Source of the DNA: Paenibacillus gallinarum
Lineage (GTDB): Bacteria; Bacillota; Bacilli; Paenibacillales; Paenibacillaceae
Direction of reading: 5' to 3'
Length of the DNA stretch: 64,000 bases
Assembly: GCF_014836635.1 (NCBI RefSeq)
Contig: NZ_JACSQL010000005.1
Coordinates: 62,001 to 126,000, forward strand
Part shown: positions 26,664-35,424 of the stretch, one piece after another
Numbering within the stretch: position 1 is the stretch's first letter
Layout: the number at the start of each line of letters is the position of its first letter
Translations under genes and position numbers: made by a program
The notes under the pieces: model-generated
What the model saw: only the letters and a program-made list of their open reading frames with translations
What the model was told of the DNA's origin: nothing
Database searches by the model: none

Positions 26664-27866
26664 TTAGATGCCTGCTTGGGATTGCAAAGCTTCCACTTTG
26701 TCAACGCGTTCCCAAGGTACATCCAAATCTGTACGGCCAAAATGTCCGTAAGCAGCTGTTTGTTTGTAAATCGGACGACGCAAGTCCAACATGCGAATGA
26801 TGCCCGCTGGGCGAAGATCGAAGTTATTGCGAACGAGTTCTACAAGCTTCTCTTCACTAACTTTACCCGTGCCGTATGTATCGACATTGATCGATACTGG
26901 GTTTGCTACACCAATTGCGTAAGCAAGCTGAATTTCTACTTTGTCTGCAAGTCCAGCAGCTACGAGGTTTTTAGCCACATAACGTGCTGCATAAGCTGCA
27001 GAACGGTCCACTTTTGTAGGATCCTTACCGGAGAAAGCACCGCCGCCATGACGAGCATAACCGCCATACGTATCTACAATAATTTTACGTCCTGTAAGAC
27101 CTGCATCACCTTGAGGTCCACCGATAACGAAACGACCTGTTGGGTTGATGAAGTACTTGGTTTCATCGTCAAGCAGATTAGCTGGAACTACAGGAAGGAT
27201 AACCTTCTCTTTAATGTCAGCTTGAATTTGCTCAAGTGTGATTTCTTCCGCATGCTGTGTGGATACAACGATCGTATCAACACGAACAGGCTTGTCTCCA
27301 TCATATTCAATGGTAACTTGTGTTTTACCGTCTGGACGAAGGTATTCAAGCGTACCATTCTTACGTACTTCTGCCAAACGACGAGCAATACGGTGAGACA
27401 AAGCAATCGGAAGCGGCATCAGTTCTTCAGTCTCGTTGGTTGCAAAACCAAACATGAGTCCTTGATCCCCTGCACCAATGTTTTCAGTCTCTTTATCCAT
27501 TTGATCTGGATCACGGTTCTCAAGTGCTGCGTTAACGCCTTGAGCGATATCTTTCGATTGCTCATTCAGAGATGTTAGTACTGCAGACGTTTGATAGTCG
27601 AAACCATATTTTGCACGAGTATAACCGATTTCTTTGATGGTATTACGTACAATCGACGGAATGTCGATATAATCAGCAGAGGAGCTGATTTCTCCGATGA
27701 CAAGTACGAGTCCAGTAGCTACAGATACTTCACACGCAACACGTGCATTGGGATCAGCTTCAAGAAACGCATCAAGAACGGCGTCGGAAATTTGGTCACA
27801 GATTTTATCTGGATGTCCTTCAGTTACGGACTCAGATGTGAATAAGTGGCGCCCTTTAACAGACAT
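26664..27866 (-). CDS. metK: S-adenosylmethionine synthetase
   Basis: MetK makes S-adenosylmethionine from methionine and ATP. The 400-aa product has the family signatures [19 protein letters not shown] (about 17-35), [16 protein letters not shown] (about 127-142) and [19 protein letters not shown] (about 272-290). A GGGAGG site precedes the ATG. It has a near-consensus sigma-A promoter and a leader of about 110 nt with a terminator-like hairpin. I do not see S-box (SAM-I) conserved elements there. Confidence 0.97.
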   Translation of the reverse strand: MSVKGRHLFTSESVTEGHPDKICDQISDAVLDAFLEADPNARVACEVSVATGLVLVIGEISSSADYIDIPSIVRNTIKEIGYTRAKYGFDYQTSAVLTSLNEQSKDIAQGVNAALENRDPDQMDKETENIGAGDQGLMFGFATNETEELMPLPIALSHRIARRLAEVRKNGTLEYLRPDGKTQVTIEYDGDKPVRVDTIVVSTQHAEEITLEQIQADIKEKVILPVVPANLLDDETKYFINPTGRFVIGGPQGDAGLTGRKIIVDTYGGYARHGGGAFSGKDPTKVDRSAAYAARYVAKNLVAAGLADKVEIQLAYAIGVANPVSINVDTYGTGKVSEEKLVELVRNNFDLRPAGIIRMLDLRRPIYKQTAAYGHFGRTDLDVPWERVDKVEALQSQAGI

Positions 27867-27937
27867 AGTAGTTTCAACCTCCCACGTATATGGATTTGTA
27901 TGGTATAAGCCATCACTTTTATCCTATACAAAAAATG

Positions 27938-27962
27938 AACCTTTCCCGAAACGGAAAAGGTT
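27938..27962 (-). terminator. Terminator-like hairpin in metK leader / end of SASP transcript
   Basis: The minus strand reads AACCTTTTCC-GTTTC-GGGAAAGGTT, then CA and TTTTTT. The stem is 9 bp with one mismatch. It lies about 14 nt after the predicted metK transcription start and 65 nt after the stop of the small peptide ORF. It can therefore end the SASP transcript, attenuate metK, or both. Confidence 0.7.
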
Positions 27963-27982
27963 GCAATACATCCTCATACGAC

Positions 27983-28011
27983 ATATTAACGTATTTGTCA
28001 ATCGGTGTCAA
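27983..28011 (-). promoter_or_regulatory. Sigma-A promoter of metK
   Basis: TTGACA (28011-28006) and TAATAT (27988-27983) are exactly 17 bp apart. A second TTGACA lies at 28000-27995. Transcription would start near 27976. Confidence 0.75.
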
Positions 28012-28028
28012 TCAATGCTGAAATCAAG

Positions 28029-28091
28029 TTATTTCCACAATTTTTTAAAGAATTTTTGAACTTTCTTGGTGATTTTATTTAATCTGCTCAT
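28029..28091 (-). CDS. Small ORF for a 20-aa cationic amphipathic peptide
   Basis: ATG 28091 to TAA 28029 encodes MSRLNKITKKVQKFFKKLWK. A TGAGGTG ribosome site lies 8 nt before the ATG and overlaps the TGA stop of the SASP gene, so translation is likely coupled. The peptide has about eight Lys/Arg and no acidic residue. Hydrophobic residues fall at 4, 7, 11, 14, 15, 18 and 19, a clean amphipathic-helix spacing. It resembles membrane-active or nucleic-acid-binding peptides. I do not recognise a family, and a chance ORF is not excluded, but the ribosome site and spacing argue for a real gene. A terminator-like hairpin follows within 70 bp. Confidence 0.55.
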   Translation of the reverse strand: MSRLNKITKKVQKFFKKLWK

Positions 28092-28103
28092 TATTCATTC
28101 ACC

Positions 28104-28379
28104 TCACAGTCTAAGTCCGGCTGCATGCAACTCTGCAGAACGAACCAATCGTTTTGTCATTTCTCCACCTATGGAGCCATTCTCGCGGGAAGTTAGATGT
28201 CCCCATCCGGAGTAAGTGTGGTTCCCACTCATTGAGCCCAGCTCATCACCGAATTCTGCATCCAGATCTTTTCCGGTGTATCCACCAACTTGGATGCCAA
28301 ACTCTGCGGCAATCTCATATTTCATCTGGTCCAACATCTGGCGGCTCTCCGGTACAAGCTTGCGATTATTTCTTGGCAT
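28104..28379 (-). CDS. Alpha/beta-type small acid-soluble spore protein with central insertion
   Basis: Alpha/beta SASPs coat DNA in the dormant spore and are degraded by the GPR protease at germination. The 91-aa product has both family blocks: MLDQMKYEIAAEFGIQV (about 15-31, containing the YEIAAEFG GPR-type cleavage site) and GSIGGEMTKRLVRSAELHAAG (about 68-88). Between them lies an unusually long stretch with GKDLDAEFGDELGSMSGNHTYSGWGHLTSREN, so it is longer than the usual 65-75 aa. An AGGAGGTG site precedes the ATG. A sigma-G promoter is expected, but I could not define one. The small peptide ORF follows 12 bp after the stop. Confidence 0.88.
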   Translation of the reverse strand: MPRNNRKLVPESRQMLDQMKYEIAAEFGIQVGGYTGKDLDAEFGDELGSMSGNHTYSGWGHLTSRENGSIGGEMTKRLVRSAELHAAGLRL

Positions 28380-28702
28380 AGTATGATTGCACCTCCTGCA
28401 TTATGATCTTGCAGGTATAGTGTCTGCAGTTGGGATGAATATAGACTGGTGAAGTATTGTTACTTTTGGGAAAATGAAGCGAATCGATCTTTGGAGTATA
28501 AATCTACAGTGGTTTACATCTGGCCATTGCGAAAAAAATTGCTTCCTATATATAAGGGGAAAATACGAGTCTTTTTTCTAATGAGGAAGAACCTTTTATG
28601 AAAACAAAAAAAATGTTTCGCTTCATATATAATATGAAGCGAAACATCGCATACTAATGATGATTAGGAAGAAAATATCCTTTTTATGAGTCCTGCTTGT
28701 TA
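28380..28702. other. Intergenic region 175-aa gene to SASP
   Basis: The 323-bp region holds a strong terminator (28613-28647) for the 175-aa gene and the SASP leader. No further gene is supported. Confidence 0.55.
28613..28647 (-). terminator. Intrinsic terminator of the 175-aa exported protein gene
   Basis: The minus strand reads ATGTTTCGCTTCATAT-TAT-ATATGAAGCGAAACAT followed by TTTTTT. It is a perfect 16-bp stem. Confidence 0.92.
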
Positions 28703-29230
28703 CTACTGGAGCTTATAAGATCCGCGAACCATTACGGTCAGGTTATACTTGTTCCCTTGCACGACTTCGATTCCACGACCTTCACGAGGGAAGGATAATA
28801 AGTGGTTATTCGTAATCGCTGTTCCATTACCAAGGTCTACACCTTGAGTTAAATCTGCCACACCGTTGCTGTCTGCGGAGTAAATGACAGCTTTACCGCT
28901 ACGTACAATAAACTCGGTACCTGCACCGGCAATCAGACGCTGTCCTGGTTTCACAACAACGATCTTGAGTTCATCTCCAGCATTAGTACTTGGTGTACTT
29001 ATACTTGGTTTAGAAGGTTCTGTAGGAGCCGTGCTTGTACTTCCTCCGCTGCCTTGTCCTGCATTTTTAATAGCTTGATCTACATAACTCTTCGTAACGA
29101 CAGGGTCATCTGCTGTACCTGGCTGGGACGTAACAGATGCACCTTCAGCTGAGATATTCATGATCGAACCAATCCATATGCCACTGCCTACGGCGATGGT
29201 TGCCATACCTATTTTCCACATGCGTTTCAT
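28703..29230 (-). CDS. Small exported protein of unknown function
   Basis: The 175-aa product begins with a signal peptide or membrane anchor (MKRMWKIGMATIAVGSGIWIGSIMNISAEGA). A short motif DDPVVTKSYVDQAIKNAG (about 42-59) follows, then a Ser/Thr/Pro/Gly linker and a C-terminal beta-rich domain starting DELKIVVVKPGQRLIAGAGTEFIVRSGKAVIYS. I know this arrangement from unassigned exported proteins of Firmicutes but cannot name a function. A GGAGGAAC site precedes the ATG. It follows the 949-aa gene and may be cotranscribed with it, since no strong terminator is visible in the 144 bp between them. Confidence 0.78.
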   Translation of the reverse strand: MKRMWKIGMATIAVGSGIWIGSIMNISAEGASVTSQPGTADDPVVTKSYVDQAIKNAGQGSGGSTSTAPTEPSKPSISTPSTNAGDELKIVVVKPGQRLIAGAGTEFIVRSGKAVIYSADSNGVADLTQGVDLGNGTAITNNHLLSFPREGRGIEVVQGNKYNLTVMVRGSYKLQ

Positions 29231-29374
29231 GATGTTCCTCCTTTAAATCTTTCAAACCTTGTTTCTATAACTCTAATGATAGAGGGTATCATGCTAGTAG
29301 ACAAGAAAAAGTTACCAAATCAATATAATCATGATATAGATCTTTATCTACAGCTAAAGTTGTTATTTGCTATA

Positions 29375-32224
29375 CTACTCATTTGTCGGCATATCCACCG
29401 GAATTCGATTTGGATTATAGTACATCGATTGACCTGCTATTTTGTACTTCTCTCCTTGGAAAAGATCATAGATCGAGATTTGATAGGTTCCTCCTCTACG
29501 ATCTTCAAATACCCGATCATCAATAGCCCAAGAAAGCAGCTGATTCGTTCCAAGCTTGAGATCTGTAGCAGGTACCAGTTCCTTCGTGAACACTCGTCCG
29601 GTCACATCTGCAATTTCCACGACCAGTTTATGTTCACTTTCCGGCAAATCGTATGCATCATCTACTGTTAACGTATAATACCACTCAATCGCTACACTGC
29701 TGCCACCAGATAAGTAAGCATCAAATGTGTGTGTTTTGATCTGATAAGGGTATAGTTCCACTTGTTCAATCTTCGTGAGTGCAGTGAGCTGTTCTGGTGC
29801 AATTTCGAGTGATGCTGCATTCACATAACCCGTAGGCTCTTCCTTGATGGAAGTCAGTTTATCTTCCGTTACACCTTCACCGACAATTAGCCTCATATCT
29901 GAGACGGTGACACGTTTCGGGATTTTCGCCCACATGGTCACAATACTCTTATCTTCCGGACCTGCAGGATATTCAATCTGTTTCACGTTTGTTTTAAAAT
30001 AAAGCCCGCTCGAAGACTGATAATATCCGCTGAGCTGCGATAACTCCGTCTGGCGGTTTTCTAAATTAGTCACTTCAAGCTCGGTATACACAAGGTCCGT
30101 ACTTGTACCTGGGTATACTACCGTTTTTCTGGTTTTTACTTCCGCTTTTTTACCAAGTGTAGTAAGGGTGAATTCTTTATTTTTTTCAATCTTTGGAACG
30201 TCAGGGATGGCCCCAATATTCGTCAGCTTCAACCATTCAAAAGACTCTTCTCCTACCTTCTCTTCTAAAGATACTTGTAGCTGAGCAATATCTAAGGATG
30301 TCGGTACTTTTGTTAATAGATACAAGTCGATCGACTGACCTGGACCGAGCAAGGATGCAGCCTGGCTTTTTATCAGCTTCGTACTTGTTATGTCTTTTGC
30401 TGAATCCACCGTAAAGGCTCCCTGCAGTTCAGGAAGGCGCAGCGTTTTGACAGAAGTATTCTTCACAGTCAGCTTAGCAGACAAAAGATCTCCGTCTGTC
30501 CAAGGCAAACGCTGAATAGATGACCAGGTCACTCCATACGTGCCATCATCGCTTTTCACCGTTGTTTCCGATCCTAATGTATTCTGTAATGATGACGGCC
30601 TAGGTAAGATGTAGACCCCTGCTGGGTAGCTGAAAGAAGGTTCCTTTTTCTCCGGATCTTTAGGTACATTCATTTGCAGTTTAAGTGCACCTTGGGCAAC
30701 AGCATAGGAAACTGAGATATCCAGCTTAATCGTCTTTTCTTCATCCGGTTTCAGCGTCACATTCTCAAGTGCCTTTGTAGTAATGGGATAAGATTTGCCC
30801 GTTCCACTTAGTAAAACAAACTCATACTTAGGTACAGTGATCGTCTGTTTCGCTGTATTTTTCAAATGAAATCGAATGGATAGATCGTTTTTGTCATAAC
30901 TTTGGTTGACTGTTGCTCCTTCGAGCGTCGTTTGCAGTTTTTGACCATCTACATCGACTTCTCTTACCTTAAAAGGAGCCGTCGCAACGATCTTCGTTGT
31001 ACTTGCTTTAGGCAGCTCTAATGTGGCTAGAGGCAGTACCGTCTTCGCCTCGCCTTCTTCCTCCACGAGTACTAACTCTGCTCCCGTCAGTTTTACAGCT
31101 TTAGGAATGGTTGTGAGCAACTTTATCGTCTTGTTCTCCTGTGGCTGAATATTAAATGGCGCAGCTTCAGTACTTACCGTTTCAGCTATAAGCGGATAAT
31201 TACTTCCACCAGCCGTTCTCAGCACCCATTTCGCCGTTGGATTCTCTAGCATTTTATAACCGACATTATGCAGATCCACCGTCACTTCTGCATAGTTATA
31301 TTCGTTCACCGGATGTACTGCTAGTTTGGTTACTTTGACTTTAACAGGGGTGTCTCCCAAACGAATGGATTTGGACTTATTTACAGGTGTAGATAGTGTA
31401 TAGGATGCCGGTACATTGAAGTGTCCCAGGCTGCTCTCATAATTCGGCTTACTGAAATCCCACTTCACGATTTGAAACAAAAGATCGCTAACGTTCACGC
31501 TCTTTCCTACTTTTACGAGATACGTTACATCAAGAGTAGAGCCTGCGGCTACGCTCTTCTTGTCCTTGTCACGTGTAATTAGGCTCGGAGAATATAGCGT
31601 TCCGCCCTTTGTTTTTACCTTTGTCCAATAGTCGATGAGCATGAGATTCTTGCTGTCATTGTTCTGATAGGTGAGGGTATACGAGATGGTCTTACCATCT
31701 TCTTGTGTGAGTACATTGAGGTCGGTTAATTTCACTACACTTTTTGAGGTTAATTTAACTGATTTTAGGTTAGACAGAGTATGTAGGGTTTTGTTTGTTT
31801 TTGTTGTGGTGGAACTGGACTTTGCTTTTGCAGAGGTATTGGCTGACGTACTCTTTGATGTGCTGTTTCCCGTAGATGCTGTCTTTATTATGGAATTAGC
31901 AATAGTAGTTGAGGAACTCCCCAATAACTGTGGATGAGAATTAGACTCAGTGAATAATAGAGTGGAAGGATATAAGATATTTGTGCTTCTTGTATTTTCT
32001 TCTAATGAGTAGACTATACTGGGTGAACTTTCATACGAATCATTTCCAGTAGTCTGATTTTTCTCTATTAAAGTAGATGAAGAACCAGATGAGATATATT
32101 TCGCTTTTCCTAGTTCATTCGTACTTGCACTTACTAGAGTACCTTGTCCAATTACAATAGCTGCAGAAGCAATCCATAGTAACACTTTTTGGTTGTGCTT
32201 TCGATCCAAATCAGTAACCCCCAT
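29375..32224 (-). CDS. Large exported protein of unknown function
   Basis: The 949-aa product has an N-terminal signal peptide (KVLLWIASAAIVIGQGTLVSAST). A Ser/Thr/Lys low-complexity linker (about 85-145) follows, then several beta-sandwich modules. Each carries patterns like LTVKNTSVKTLRLPELQGAF and VDLHNVGYKMLENPTAKWVL, resembling NEAT-less CARDB/Ig-like extracellular repeats. I cannot assign a family. There are no SLH repeats or LPXTG motif, so the way it stays at the surface is unclear. It lies immediately downstream of the S-layer gene but beyond that gene's very strong terminator. An AAGG site is the likely ribosome site. Confidence 0.75.
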   Translation of the reverse strand: MGVTDLDRKHNQKVLLWIASAAIVIGQGTLVSASTNELGKAKYISSGSSSTLIEKNQTTGNDSYESSPSIVYSLEENTRSTNILYPSTLLFTESNSHPQLLGSSSTTIANSIIKTASTGNSTSKSTSANTSAKAKSSSTTTKTNKTLHTLSNLKSVKLTSKSVVKLTDLNVLTQEDGKTISYTLTYQNNDSKNLMLIDYWTKVKTKGGTLYSPSLITRDKDKKSVAAGSTLDVTYLVKVGKSVNVSDLLFQIVKWDFSKPNYESSLGHFNVPASYTLSTPVNKSKSIRLGDTPVKVKVTKLAVHPVNEYNYAEVTVDLHNVGYKMLENPTAKWVLRTAGGSNYPLIAETVSTEAAPFNIQPQENKTIKLLTTIPKAVKLTGAELVLVEEEGEAKTVLPLATLELPKASTTKIVATAPFKVREVDVDGQKLQTTLEGATVNQSYDKNDLSIRFHLKNTAKQTITVPKYEFVLLSGTGKSYPITTKALENVTLKPDEEKTIKLDISVSYAVAQGALKLQMNVPKDPEKKEPSFSYPAGVYILPRPSSLQNTLGSETTVKSDDGTYGVTWSSIQRLPWTDGDLLSAKLTVKNTSVKTLRLPELQGAFTVDSAKDITSTKLIKSQAASLLGPGQSIDLYLLTKVPTSLDIAQLQVSLEEKVGEESFEWLKLTNIGAIPDVPKIEKNKEFTLTTLGKKAEVKTRKTVVYPGTSTDLVYTELEVTNLENRQTELSQLSGYYQSSSGLYFKTNVKQIEYPAGPEDKSIVTMWAKIPKRVTVSDMRLIVGEGVTEDKLTSIKEEPTGYVNAASLEIAPEQLTALTKIEQVELYPYQIKTHTFDAYLSGGSSVAIEWYYTLTVDDAYDLPESEHKLVVEIADVTGRVFTKELVPATDLKLGTNQLLSWAIDDRVFEDRRGGTYQISIYDLFQGEKYKIAGQSMYYNPNRIPVDMPTNE

Positions 32225-32290
32225 TTATTACCTTATTTTGAAGTTACTATATAGACGCATATAGTGGAGTAAAAGTTTCTTGAAAAAACA

Positions 32291-32327
32291 AAAAACAGTG
32301 AAGACCTCTTAGGTCTTCACTGTTTTT
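32291..32327 (-). terminator. Intrinsic terminator of the S-layer gene
   Basis: The minus strand forms a 17-bp perfect stem, AAAAACAGTGAAGACCT-AAG-AGGTCTTCACTGTTTTT. It is one of the strongest hairpins in the window, fitting a highly expressed gene. Confidence 0.95.
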
Positions 32328-32341
32328 AGAAAAATTAATTA

Positions 32342-35278
32342 TTATTTAAAAACTACAGATTTAGAGAATGATTTCGCTGCATTTCCTTTTCCATCTTTAA
32401 CTACTTTAGAATCTGCATTGCTTGCGTTCAACTCAACTGTAACAACAGAGTCAGTTGTCAATGCTTTGTCAGTAGTGAAAGTTACAACGAGATCTTTACC
32501 ATCAGCACGGTATTCAACATTACTTACAGTCACACCAGTAACAGCAGCACTAACAACGTTAGTACCTGATACAGCAGTAATTGCTTCATCAAATGTTACT
32601 CTAGCTGTGTAAGTAGTGCCTGATCCAGTAACTTTCAGTGGGTTTTCAGATACGATTGCTGGTGCAATTTTATCTGCTAAATTCTTAGTAAGACCAGAAG
32701 CAACTTTAACACCGAATTCTGTTGCTGAATTTGGTTCAGCTGCTGTAACTACAAATGCATAATTCGCAGCATCAGCCGGAAGCACTTTATCGCCTCTCAA
32801 TACGAAGTTGTATGCACCAGAATTTACACCATCATAAGATACTGCATAAGTGTCGCCTGTCACAGTATTTTTGATTGCAAAGTCGTTTGCATCAATGCTT
32901 GACAATTTCGCATCGAATTTAACAGTTATTTTATTATTGGAAACTGCATTAGCTTCAGTAGCTTGAACTGCAGAGTTTGGCTTAGCAGTTACATAACCAA
33001 CATAACCATTGTTTTTATAAGCAAAGTTTCCTGCTTTATCAGCAACAAGAGTTACACGAATTGCAGAACCTGTATCCGCTACTACCTTTTTAGTATTAGG
33101 TACAGTGATTTTCACTGTATCAGAAGTAATCAAGTCAACTGTAGTATCAGTTGGAAGTGCTTCGTAAGTATCAGAAGAAGCAGTCCATTTAACATTGTAT
33201 TTCGTTTTTTCTAGCACACTACCGGAACCTTCAATAGCCATATCTTTGCTGTAAGTAAGATAGAAGCTCACATCACGTGCTCCATCAGTGTTTTTAGTAC
33301 CTTCTTCAACCCATGCTGATTTCAGTTCTGGAGTAGTTGTATCACCTACTTCGAAAGTACCAGAATAAGGGAGAATTGTGTTTGGAACATAAGCGTTATC
33401 TTGTACACCAGCAACTGCTAATGTATAAGTTCCTTCTTTAAACGTACTAGACAATGTAATAGTAGCTTCTGTTTTATCACTGTTCAATGCGATGTCTCTT
33501 ACTGGATGTCCAGCAGAATCCAAACCGTTACCAGAGACAACTTTTCCGTCTTTATCTTTAATAGTGTAGTTTTCTTTGCTTGTTGCAAAGTTTACGGACT
33601 CACTATATTTAACTTTGAGTGCAACTTCACCGTTGTCTTTAACACTTGTAGTCAAAGAAGCAACTTCTGGACGAATAGTATCCAAAGTAGGTGTGATTTT
33701 AACTTCACGAGTAGCACTGTTACCACTGTAATCAGTAGCTCCTTCAACTACGATTGTATTCTCACTTACAGAAAGAGCGTTCTCTCTAGCGAACTCTACT
33801 GTAATTTTATTTCCAGAACGAGTCACTTGACCTGTTTTAGAAGAAACACCATTGTATACTTTACCAACTGATTTCAGTGGCTCGTTAAATTCAATTTCAA
33901 CTTTTGTCAAGTCCGTGGATTTAGAAGTAACAACCGTTGGAGCTTCAGTATCAACTGCTACAGTGAATTCATTTTCGACTGGAGTTACTACAAAGCCAGC
34001 GAAATCTCTAACACTGTTTACAGTTAATTTGTGTTCTCCTGTTGCAAGTTCAGTAGTAACTACTACCGTTGTTGGAGAAGTATATTCTACAGATCCAGCA
34101 ATAGATTTACCATCAATTTTATAGTTCACAGTAGAAATTGCAGTTGCACGATCAACTGGCTCAGAGAACTCAACTTGGAATGCTTTTGTTCCAAGACCTT
34201 TAACTTCATTTACTTTAGGGATTGTAACATCTACAGGAGTAAATGTAATCTCTTCAGAGATAGTTTTGGATTTGTCAGAGTTTTTAACACCGTCAACTTT
34301 AATTTTCACTGCTTTTTGGTTATCCAATTTGTTAGAATCTGAGTAGTTTTCACCTTTCAGAGTAAGAACAACGGATTTTTTATCTGCAGAAAGCTCAGCA
34401 GTGTCAATTGTTTTGGAGAAGGAATAGTTTTTAGTGTTTTCTGCTGTCTCTTCATCCAAATCACCATCAAATGTAACAACTACTTGTTTCAGGTTGTTAG
34501 CAGTAACGCTTTGTACTTTAGTAGCTGCAGTTACTACATAAGTTACTTTATATTTATATTCTTTACCTTGGTAAGGGAATGTAACTTCAGTTTCAACGTT
34601 AGGCAAGAGTGCTTTAGCCAATTTTGCTGTTGCAACATCACCCGTATTCATTGTAAATTCTACAGCATTACCATTTTCGATAACTTTGTAGGATTCAACT
34701 TGAACACTAAGCTCTTGATCAACTGCGTATGCAGCGCCTACAAGAAGAGCACGATCAGCATTAGATTGGAAGTTAGCTTTTGCATCTACCAAACCAGCGT
34801 TGATTGCTGCTTGAACATAACCTTTAGCCCATGCAGTTGCAGAGTTGTTAGTTTCAGTTGGTACTTCAAGATCAAGCGCACGTACAAGTACAGTTGCCAT
34901 TTCTTGAACTGTTACAGGACCGGAAAGGTCAAAGATTTTCTTAGTTGTGTTTTTACCTTCCATGATACCCGCAGCGGATACAGCTTCTACGAAAGGAGCT
35001 GCCCAGTGTTTAGCACCGTAGTTTTTGTCTTTGAAAGAGTAAACGCCATTGATTTCTTTCAGACCCAGTGTTTTCGTGATTACTTTCGCGAACTCAGCGC
35101 GAGTCATTTGTCTGTCAAGGTGAGCTTGACCGTCTGGGAATCCAGAGAAAATACCTTTTTCTTTCAAATAACTGTATTGTGCATTTACATCAGTAAGACC
35201 TGCTTGACCGAATGCTACAGATGCAAACATTGAGAATGCCATTGCTGTAGACAAAGCCACGGATAAAATTTTCTTCAT
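32342..35278 (-). CDS. S-layer protein with N-terminal SLH repeats
   Basis: The 978-aa product from ATG 35278 has a signal peptide (MKKILSVALSTAMAFSMFASVAFG). Three SLH repeats follow (about 28-200): the first ends LDRQMTRAEFAKVITKTL with the TRAE motif, while the second (VTVQEMATVLV) and third (NADRALLVGAAY) are degenerate. Multiple Ig/Big-like domains with KVTVDFS-type sheets extend to the C-terminus. Size and order match Paenibacillus S-layer proteins such as SpaA. SLH repeats bind the pyruvylated wall polymer made by the csaB-tagA-tagO genes upstream. A second in-frame start at 35371, with its own AAGGGGGTG site, would add 31 residues. GGAGGAG precedes the chosen start. Confidence 0.93.
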   Translation of the reverse strand: MKKILSVALSTAMAFSMFASVAFGQAGLTDVNAQYSYLKEKGIFSGFPDGQAHLDRQMTRAEFAKVITKTLGLKEINGVYSFKDKNYGAKHWAAPFVEAVSAAGIMEGKNTTKKIFDLSGPVTVQEMATVLVRALDLEVPTETNNSATAWAKGYVQAAINAGLVDAKANFQSNADRALLVGAAYAVDQELSVQVESYKVIENGNAVEFTMNTGDVATAKLAKALLPNVETEVTFPYQGKEYKYKVTYVVTAATKVQSVTANNLKQVVVTFDGDLDEETAENTKNYSFSKTIDTAELSADKKSVVLTLKGENYSDSNKLDNQKAVKIKVDGVKNSDKSKTISEEITFTPVDVTIPKVNEVKGLGTKAFQVEFSEPVDRATAISTVNYKIDGKSIAGSVEYTSPTTVVVTTELATGEHKLTVNSVRDFAGFVVTPVENEFTVAVDTEAPTVVTSKSTDLTKVEIEFNEPLKSVGKVYNGVSSKTGQVTRSGNKITVEFARENALSVSENTIVVEGATDYSGNSATREVKITPTLDTIRPEVASLTTSVKDNGEVALKVKYSESVNFATSKENYTIKDKDGKVVSGNGLDSAGHPVRDIALNSDKTEATITLSSTFKEGTYTLAVAGVQDNAYVPNTILPYSGTFEVGDTTTPELKSAWVEEGTKNTDGARDVSFYLTYSKDMAIEGSGSVLEKTKYNVKWTASSDTYEALPTDTTVDLITSDTVKITVPNTKKVVADTGSAIRVTLVADKAGNFAYKNNGYVGYVTAKPNSAVQATEANAVSNNKITVKFDAKLSSIDANDFAIKNTVTGDTYAVSYDGVNSGAYNFVLRGDKVLPADAANYAFVVTAAEPNSATEFGVKVASGLTKNLADKIAPAIVSENPLKVTGSGTTYTARVTFDEAITAVSGTNVVSAAVTGVTVSNVEYRADGKDLVVTFTTDKALTTDSVVTVELNASNADSKVVKDGKGNAAKSFSKSVVFK

Positions 35279-35424
35279 AAACTTTTTTTCTCCTCCTGAA
35301 ATCATCACATGATTAGTTTTTTTATTTTTATAATTGCTGTTGTTAGTGATCGGGTTGCTCGTGTTACTCATATTTGTTACACCCCCTTCCCAGAGTTAGA
35401 GCAAGTATTCCATATAAAATGATG

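Noticed and set aside
26676-27578. Plus-strand ORF of 300 codons
   Set aside because: It is antisense to metK, which has all family motifs, and it lacks a ribosome site and recognisable protein features.
27867-28028. SAM-I (S-box) riboswitch before metK
   Set aside because: No AGAGAGGUGGAGGGA or GAUGAAACCCGGCAACC elements are visible; only a simple hairpin is present.
34484-35233. Plus-strand ORF of 249 codons
   Set aside because: It lies entirely within the S-layer gene on the opposite strand and its translation (Cys/Phe/Ser-rich) is typical of a shadow frame.
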